The notes under the pieces were generated by a model. That model saw nothing but the letters and a program-made list of their open reading frames with translations, searched no databases and was not told the DNA's origin. This document shows positions 58,865-64,000 of a DNA stretch of 64,000 nucleotides, in pieces (position 1 is the stretch's first letter; each line of letters begins with the position of its first letter). The stretch is from positions 71,305-135,304 of the forward strand of contig JADJLL010000009.1 of the NCBI GenBank assembly GCA_016710095.1, in the 5' to 3' direction. The stretch is from Candidatus Eiseniibacteriota bacterium. GTDB taxonomy: Bacteria > Eisenbacteria > RBG-16-71-46. The translations under genes and the position numbers were made by a program.

Positions 58865-59874
58865 GCGCTCCCGCCGGCTGGGCCGCCGCACACGGCGTGC
58901 CCGAAGACGCCACGCTGGCCGCGCGCTTCCTCGAAGCGCGCGGCCGCGTGTCCGGTGTCGCGCACCGCACCATGGTCGCGACGTCGCGCACGCTCGACGC
59001 GCACCTGGGCGCGCACGTCTTCCTCAAGTGCGAGAACCTGCAGCGCATGGGCGCGTTCAAGTTCCGCGGCGCCTGGAACCTGATCTCGCAGCTTTCGCCC
59101 GAAGCGCTCGCGCGCGGCGTGGTCGCGTATTCGTCGGGCAACCACGCGCAGGCCGTCGCGCTCGTCGCGCGCGAACTGGGCGCGCCCGCGGTGATCGTGA
59201 TGCCGTCGTTCGCCCCGGCCGCGAAGATCGCCGGCACGAAGGGCTACGGCGCCGAGGTGCTGCACTACGACCTGCTCGGCGAAGGGCGCGAGGCGCTCGC
59301 CTCGCGGATCGCGGAGGAGCGGGGCATGACGCTCGTGCCGCCGTTCGATCACCCGGACATCCTGCTCGGGCAGGGCACCGCCGCGGCGGAACTCCTGGAG
59401 GATGCCGGACCGCTCGACCTGCTTCTCGCCCCGCTCGGGGGCGGAGGGCTGCTCTCGGGCACCGCGATCGCGGCCCGCGTGCTGGCGCCCGGATGCACCG
59501 TCGTCGGGGTCGAGCCTGCCGCCGGTGACGACGGCGCGCGGTCCTTCCGCTCCGGACGGCTCGAGACCGTGAACGCGCCCGACACGATCTGCGACGGCGC
59601 GCGCACCCCCTCGCTCAGTGACCTGACGCTCGAACTGATCCGGCGGAATGCCGGTGACGTGGTCACTTGCACGGACGCCGAAGTGCTCGTCGCCATGCGC
59701 TGGCTGTGGGAGCGCATGAAGCTCGTGGTCGAGCCGACCGGCGCCCTGCCGCTCGCGGCGCTCCTGTCCGGTCGCGTCCAGTGCCGCGGTCGTCGCGTGG
59801 GGCTGATCCTGTCCGGTGGCAACGCGGACCTCTCCGCGTTCCCGGCCGCATTCCACGGCGGCGGCGCGCTCTAG
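58861..59874 (+). CDS. PLP-dependent threonine/serine dehydratase family protein
   Basis: Predicted 337 aa; start overlaps the fumC stop. Fold-type II PLP motifs: FLKCENLQRMGAFKFRGAWN with the PLP lysine in GAFKFRGA, VVAYSSGNHAQAVALVAREL (SSGNH cofactor loop), LLAPLGGGGLLSGTAIAARV (GGGGL phosphate loop), LILSGGNADLSAF (SGGN). This is the IlvA/TdcB/serine racemase group; it lacks the C-terminal ACT-like regulatory domain of biosynthetic IlvA, so a catabolic threonine or serine dehydratase, or a serine/threo-hydroxyaspartate enzyme, is likelier. The unit with fumC suggests feeding keto acids into central metabolism. I give no symbol because the substrate is ambiguous. Confidence 0.9.
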   Translation: MSAPAGWAAAHGVPEDATLAARFLEARGRVSGVAHRTMVATSRTLDAHLGAHVFLKCENLQRMGAFKFRGAWNLISQLSPEALARGVVAYSSGNHAQAVALVARELGAPAVIVMPSFAPAAKIAGTKGYGAEVLHYDLLGEGREALASRIAEERGMTLVPPFDHPDILLGQGTAAAELLEDAGPLDLLLAPLGGGGLLSGTAIAARVLAPGCTVVGVEPAAGDDGARSFRSGRLETVNAPDTICDGARTPSLSDLTLELIRRNAGDVVTCTDAEVLVAMRWLWERMKLVVEPTGALPLAALLSGRVQCRGRRVGLILSGGNADLSAFPAAFHGGGAL

Positions 59875-59981
59875 AACATCGTCTCGCGGCCGATACTGGG
59901 TGGGCCACGACGTTGGGCCGCTCCGTCGAGACGATCCCTTGCCGCTCCGTACCCCCACATCCCTCGGAACAGGATGAGCGC

Positions 59982-62900
59982 ATGGCGTGGCGTGGTGCGC
60001 CCACACCGGTGAGTCCCGATCCGTTCGCCGAATCCCCAGAGCTCGGAGCATCCCGGAAGCCGCGGCGTACCCCCGTGAGCCTCGTCGCGCTCACGCTGGC
60101 GCCGATGCTCGCGCTGCTCGTGCTGCTCGCCGCGTTCGAGCACCTCAGTTCGGTGCGCACGCACAACGTGCGCGAGCTGACGCGCGCGAACGAGATCGTC
60201 GCCGCCTCCGTCCGCGTGCGCACCGCCGCCGGCCGCGTCCGCGCGGACGAAGCGCCGACGATCGTGGCGTTGCGCCAGTCCGTGCGCGCGCTCGGAGTCG
60301 AGCTTCCCGCGGACGGCCAGCTCGACTCGCGTACGGTCGAGGGGCCGGAGCGCGAGCTGCGCGCCGTGGAGCGCGCGCTCGAGCGCGTGATGCAGGCGGA
60401 GCGCGACGTGCGGCTGCTCGCCGCGGAACTGGCCGTCGCGAACGGGCCGGGCGATCGTGAAGAATCCGTGCGCGCTTCCCTGCGCGGCCGATCGGAGGAA
60501 CTCGAGTCCGCGTGCGTCACCTACGCCGAGGCGTTCGGCCGGCTCGAGAAGGCCGCGAGCGCTTCCGACCTCGTTCGAGTCGCGCTCTTCACCGCCGTGC
60601 TGCTCGGCGCGCTGGTGCTCGTGCTCCTGCGGCTCGTGCAGCGCACGCGTCAGGTGCAGCGCCACGAGGAGCGCATCGCACAGCTCGCGCTCGTCGCGCG
60701 GCACACCGCGAGCGCGGTACTCGTGACCGACCGCGGCGGACGGCTGCTGTGGGCCAACGCCGCGCTGACGCACCTGACGGGCTGGACCGCGGCCGAGATC
60801 GCGGGAAGGGAAGTGCCGGAGTGGCTGCTGGGCTCGTCGTCGCCCGAGATCGGCGAACGGATCCGCGAAACGCTGCAGCTCGGAGGCGTCTTCCACGCCG
60901 AGGCGCCGCTGCGCGCGCGCGACGGTCGCGAGATCTGGGGCGCGGTCGAGATCGTGTCGGTGGATGGGGACGGCGTTCACGAGCCGCGCTGCATCGTCAC
61001 GTTCCACGACGTGACCGAAGCGCGCGCCGCGCGCGAAAGCCTCGTCGAGAGCGAGGCGCGTTTCCGCTCGGCGCTCGATTCGATGACCGAAGGACTGGTC
61101 ATCCAGGACGCGGACGGCACGCTGCGGAAGTGCAACGCCGCCGCCGAGCGCATTCTCGGCCTCACGTTCGAGCAGATGGCCGGACGCAACTCCTACGATC
61201 CGCGCTGGCGCGCGACGCGCGAGGACGGCTCCGACCTTCCGGGGCACGAGCATCCGTCCATGATCGCGCTCTCCACCGGGCAGGCCCGTTTCGGGCGTCG
61301 TGATGGGCATCCAGCGTCCCGACGGCACGAAGGTGTGGATCTCCGCCGAAGCGAACGCGATCTTCACGCCGGGCCAGCCGAAGCCCGTCGGGGCCGTGAC
61401 CACTTTCCTCGACGTCACCGCGCGCCGGCGCAGCGACCTCGAGCTGCGCAAGCTCATGCAGGCGGTCGAGCAGAGCCCGGCCGGCTGCATGATCACGAAC
61501 GAGCGCCGCGAAATCGAGTACGTGAATCCGTGCTTCGAGCGGATCACGGGTTGGAAGGCCGAGGAGGTCCTGGGGCGCACGCCGCGCATGCTCGCTTCGG
61601 GGCAGACGCCGGCGGACACCTATCGCGACATGTGGGAGGCGCTCGGCCGCGGCGAACGCTGGCAGGGCGAGCTGCTCAATCACCGGCGCAACGGCGAGAC
61701 GTTCCGCTCGCGGCTCACGGTGTTCCCGCTCAAGGACTCGCATCATCGCACGACGCACTACGTCGGGCTCTTCGAGGACGTCACGGAAGAGCACCGGCGC
61801 TCGCGCGAGCTGGTCCGTGCGCGCGAGGAAGCGCTCGCGGCGGCCCCCGCGAAGAACGAGTTCCTGCAGAACATGAGCCACGAGCTGCGCACGCCGATGA
61901 ACGGCATCCTCGGCATGGCGGAGCTGCTTCAGCAGTCCGACCGTCGGCCGCGCAGCGCGCGGATCTCGTCACGCTGCGATCGTCCGCCGACCAGATGCTC
62001 ACGGTGATCAGCCAGCTGTTCGACTTCACGAAGCTGGGCGACGGCGTACCCGAGGAATCCCGCGTGCGCTTCCAGCTGCGCCAGGCGTTCGGGCCGGTTC
62101 GCGAGAAGCTCGCTGCGGGGGCGGAGGCGCGCTCGCTCGCGTGGCGGTTCGAGATCTCACCGCAGGCGCCGGACGTGTTCCTCGGCGATCCCGGCGGACT
62201 GCGTCAGGTGCTGCTGCACCTCGTGGACAACGCGCTCAAGTTCACGCACCGCGGTGAGGTGCGCGTGCAGATCGGCGCCGAGCCGTCGGGCGACGACCGC
62301 TGGCGGCTTCGCTTCGAAGTGCACGACACGGGCATCGGCATCGAAGCGCGCCGCCAGAGCGCGATCTTCGAGGCGTTCGAACAGGCCGACGGTTCGAGCA
62401 CGCGCCGCTACGGCGGACTCGGGCTCGGGCTCACGCTCGCGCGCCTGATCGTCGCGCGCATGGACGGGCAGCTGAACGTCACGAGCGAACCCGGCAAGGG
62501 CAGCACGTTCGTGTTCTCGGTGCCGCTCGAACTCGCGGAGACTCCGCCGGTGGCGGGGCTCACGCTCGTGCCGCCCGCGGAGCTTTCCGCGCGTAGCCGT
62601 CTCGACGGCGCGCACATCGTCCTCGTGGACGGCGGCGGCGCGATGCGGGCGGCGGTCGCCTCGTCGTTTGAACAGGCCGGCGCACGCGTGGACGCGGTGC
62701 CCGGAGCCGAGGCCGCGATCGCGATCGTGCGCGAGTCGCGCGGCGGCGTCAGCGCGCTCGTGCTCGACGAACGCGGCGGTGGATTCGACGCGTTCCAGGT
62801 GGCGAAGCGCGTGCACGAAGCTCTCGCCGAGGCGCAGCCGCCCACGGTGCTCGTGGCGATCGCGGGGCAGCGCGGCGACGCCGACCGTTGCCGCGAGGTC

Positions 62901-63806
62901 GGCGTGAGCGCCTACCTCACGTACCCGCTCGGCGTGGCCGAGCTCGACGAAGCGCTCGATCGCCTGCTCGCCCTGCAGGCCACGGGCTCCGAGGCGCCCA
63001 CGCTCGTCACGCGGCACCTGCTTCGCGAACAGCGGCGCTCGATGCGCGTGCTGCTCGTCGAGGACAACGCGGTCAACCGCAAGGTCGCCACGCGTCTGCT
63101 CGAGCGCTCCGGCTTCGAGGTGCAGGTGGCGGAGGACGGGCGCGACGGGCTCGAGCGTTTCCGCGAAGGCGGGTGGGACGTCGTGCTCATGGACATGCAG
63201 ATGCCCGTCATGGACGGCATCTCCGCGACGCAGGGCATCCGTGCGTTCGAAGCCGAGCACGGCCTCGCACGCACGCCCGTCGTCGCCGTCACGGCGCACA
63301 CGCTCGACGACGATCGCGAGGCGGCGCGCGAAGCCGGCATGGACGCGTTCGTCTCGAAGCCGATCCAGGCGGACGAACTCGTGCGCACGATCCGCACGTG
63401 CGTCGGGGACCTGCCCGCCGGCGCGCCCGTCGACGCCGTTCCGCCGCAACTCGCCGAAGTCATCGACTGGGCGGAAGCGCTCGAGCGCATGGACGGCGAC
63501 GAACTCGTGCTTCACGAGTTGCTGCGGCTGTTCCTGCAGGACTCGGATCACATGATGCAGCGGCTCGAGGAGGCGCGCGCCAGCGGTGAGGCGAAGCGCA
63601 TCGAGCGGGCCGCGCACGGACTCAAGGGGGCCAGCGCGACGATTTCGGCTCGCGCGGTGGCGCCGTTGGCGCGCGAGATCGAAGGTCTCGCACGCGAAGG
63701 GGAGCTGGTCCAGGCGCTCGACCGCATGCAGGACCTGCGGATCGAGATGCAGCGGTTGCGGCGCGCCCTCGAGGCGTTGCCGGAGCCGGGAAGGAAGGCG
63801 GCGTGA
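59982..63806 (+). CDS. Membrane hybrid sensor histidine kinase (sensor-PAS3-HisKA-HATPase-REC-REC-Hpt) with two compensating indels
   Basis: Predicted ~1274 aa. Two membrane segments (LVALTLAPMLALLVLLAAFE ~30-50; VALFTAVLLGALVLVLLRLV ~205) enclose a helical periplasmic sensor. PAS domains follow (RHTASAVLVTDRGGRLLWAN; RFRSALDSMTEGLVIQDADG). At 61293-61295 an extra G moves the true reading to another frame, containing the third PAS (AVEQSPAGCMITNERREIEY) and the H-box (NMSHELRTPMNGILGMAELL, His at 61879). Near 61941 a missing base restores the frame (ADLVTLRSSADQMLTVISQL). The nominal ORF stays open, but residues ~437-653 would be nonsense and the phospho-His lost. ATPase (VDNALKFTH, HDTGIGIE, GGLGLGLTLARLI), a divergent first receiver, an intact second receiver (VVLMDMQMPVMDGI) and Hpt (AAHGLKGASATIS) complete it. 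Confidence 0.92.
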   Translation: MAWRGAPTPVSPDPFAESPELGASRKPRRTPVSLVALTLAPMLALLVLLAAFEHLSSVRTHNVRELTRANEIVAASVRVRTAAGRVRADEAPTIVALRQSVRALGVELPADGQLDSRTVEGPERELRAVERALERVMQAERDVRLLAAELAVANGPGDREESVRASLRGRSEELESACVTYAEAFGRLEKAASASDLVRVALFTAVLLGALVLVLLRLVQRTRQVQRHEERIAQLALVARHTASAVLVTDRGGRLLWANAALTHLTGWTAAEIAGREVPEWLLGSSSPEIGERIRETLQLGGVFHAEAPLRARDGREIWGAVEIVSVDGDGVHEPRCIVTFHDVTEARAARESLVESEARFRSALDSMTEGLVIQDADGTLRKCNAAAERILGLTFEQMAGRNSYDPRWRATREDGSDLPGHEHPSMIALSTGQARFGRRDGHPASRRHEGVDLRRSERDLHAGPAEARRGRDHFPRRHRAPAQRPRAAQAHAGGRAEPGRLHDHERAPRNRVRESVLRADHGLEGRGGPGAHAAHARFGADAGGHLSRHVGGARPRRTLAGRAAQSPAQRRDVPLAAHGVPAQGLASSHDALRRALRGRHGRAPALARAGPCARGSARGGPREERVPAEHEPRAAHADERHPRHGGAASAVRPSAAQRADLVTLRSSADQMLTVISQLFDFTKLGDGVPEESRVRFQLRQAFGPVREKLAAGAEARSLAWRFEISPQAPDVFLGDPGGLRQVLLHLVDNALKFTHRGEVRVQIGAEPSGDDRWRLRFEVHDTGIGIEARRQSAIFEAFEQADGSSTRRYGGLGLGLTLARLIVARMDGQLNVTSEPGKGSTFVFSVPLELAETPPVAGLTLVPPAELSARSRLDGAHIVLVDGGGAMRAAVASSFEQAGARVDAVPGAEAAIAIVRESRGGVSALVLDERGGGFDAFQVAKRVHEALAEAQPPTVLVAIAGQRGDADRCREVGVSAYLTYPLGVAELDEALDRLLALQATGSEAPTLVTRHLLREQRRSMRVLLVEDNAVNRKVATRLLERSGFEVQVAEDGRDGLERFREGGWDVVLMDMQMPVMDGISATQGIRAFEAEHGLARTPVVAVTAHTLDDDREAAREAGMDAFVSKPIQADELVRTIRTCVGDLPAGAPVDAVPPQLAEVIDWAEALERMDGDELVLHELLRLFLQDSDHMMQRLEEARASGEAKRIERAAHGLKGASATISARAVAPLAREIEGLAREGELVQALDRMQDLRIEMQRLRRALEALPEPGRKAA

Positions 63807-64000
63807 AAGTACTCGTGGTCGTGGACGACATCGTGGCGCGTCGTGCGGTCGAGGCGGCGCTGCAGCGGGGCGGTTTCCGTACGATCGGCGTGGCCGACGG
63901 ACTCGCGGCGTGGGAGATCCTCAAGCGCGCCGACAGCCCCGAGGCTCGTGGTGCTCGACTGGGCGATGGACGGGCTCGACGGTCCCGAGATCCTCGCGCG
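63803..64000 (+). CDS. Response regulator receiver, 5' part (runs off window; frameshift near 63940)
   Basis: GTG 63803 overlaps the kinase stop (GTGA), so it is the likely cognate regulator. It starts VKVLVVVDDIVARRAVEAAL with the acidic pair (VDD) and continues QRGGFRTIGVADGLAAWEIL. One extra C in the CCCC run at 63937-63940 shifts the frame; corrected, it reads DSPRLVVLDWAMDGLDGPEI with the phospho-Asp (VLDWAM.G.DG). The output domain lies beyond the window. Confidence 0.85.
   Translation, partial: MKVLVVVDDIVARRAVEAALQRGGFRTIGVADGLAAWEILKRADSPEARGARLGDGRARRSRDPRA

Noticed and set aside
1..64000. CRISPR arrays, prophage or insertion sequences
   Set aside because: No regularly spaced direct repeats, no cas, integrase, capsid or complete transposase genes were seen. 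The only transposase-like sequence is the small HTH protein at 52746-53119.

Overview
The window is a very GC-rich, gene-dense bacterial chromosome segment. Several predicted exported proteins end in an FlgD/T9SS-like C-terminal domain (a 'NP(Y/F)' start, a 'GR.V' strand, 'L.PGLY.Y.L' and a basic end). There is also a PorV/PorQ-type barrel, two TonB-dependent receptors, TPR-hydrolase fusions and two large hybrid histidine kinases. This combination points to the FCB/Fibrobacterota-Eisenbacteria side of the tree; Candidatus Eisenbacteria is my best guess. No rRNA or phylogenetic marker is present to prove it. I see no CRISPR array, insertion sequence or prophage, so this looks like core chromosome.

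Layout. 1-11 kb is an outer-membrane and glycan block: the tail of a TonB-dependent receptor, a large secreted CTD protein, a PorV-like barrel, a secreted GH144-type (Pfam10091) endo-glucanase and a GH94 phosphorylase. Together these look like a beta-1,2-glucan degradation locus. 11-18.4 kb holds two exported proteins that share the C-terminal decapeptide [ST]WG[QK]LK[AS][LI]YR, msrA with an M20 peptidase, a MATE pump, and a cysteine operon. The cysteine operon is preceded by a cysteine-rich leader peptide and a terminator hairpin, followed by cysK (with an in-frame TAG as sequenced) and cysE. 18.4-31.8 kb has a degenerate alkaline-phosphatase-fold/TPR protein, an RND efflux pair, a CDF/S1/dicarboxylate-symporter operon, small envelope proteins and a TPR protein. 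32-41 kb has gltA, a glutathione peroxidase, tRNA-Cys(GCA), a modular secreted phosphatase and a second TonB receptor.

41-64 kb starts with a structured, terminated RNA region carrying a tiny ORF behind a 16S-tail-like Shine-Dalgarno. It continues with a hybrid kinase, an MFS pump, asparagine synthase and GT39, the complete oxidative pentose phosphate operon gnd-zwf-pgl, a small HTH protein, a GT2, sth with osmC, a CTD protein, fumC with a threonine dehydratase, and a second hybrid kinase overlapping a response regulator that runs off the end.

Metabolically, gnd/zwf/pgl makes NADPH and sth can rebalance it to NADH. gltA and fumC belong to the TCA cycle. cysE/cysK and tRNA-Cys form a cysteine theme with what looks like translational attenuation. 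Many cotranscribed genes overlap as ATGA or GTGA.

Caveat: at least eight conserved genes carry single-base indels or a stop (cysK, gltA, TonB receptor, MFS, pgl, HTH, hybrid kinase, response regulator). This pattern looks more like residual assembly error than biology. I annotate those genes across the break and say where it is.
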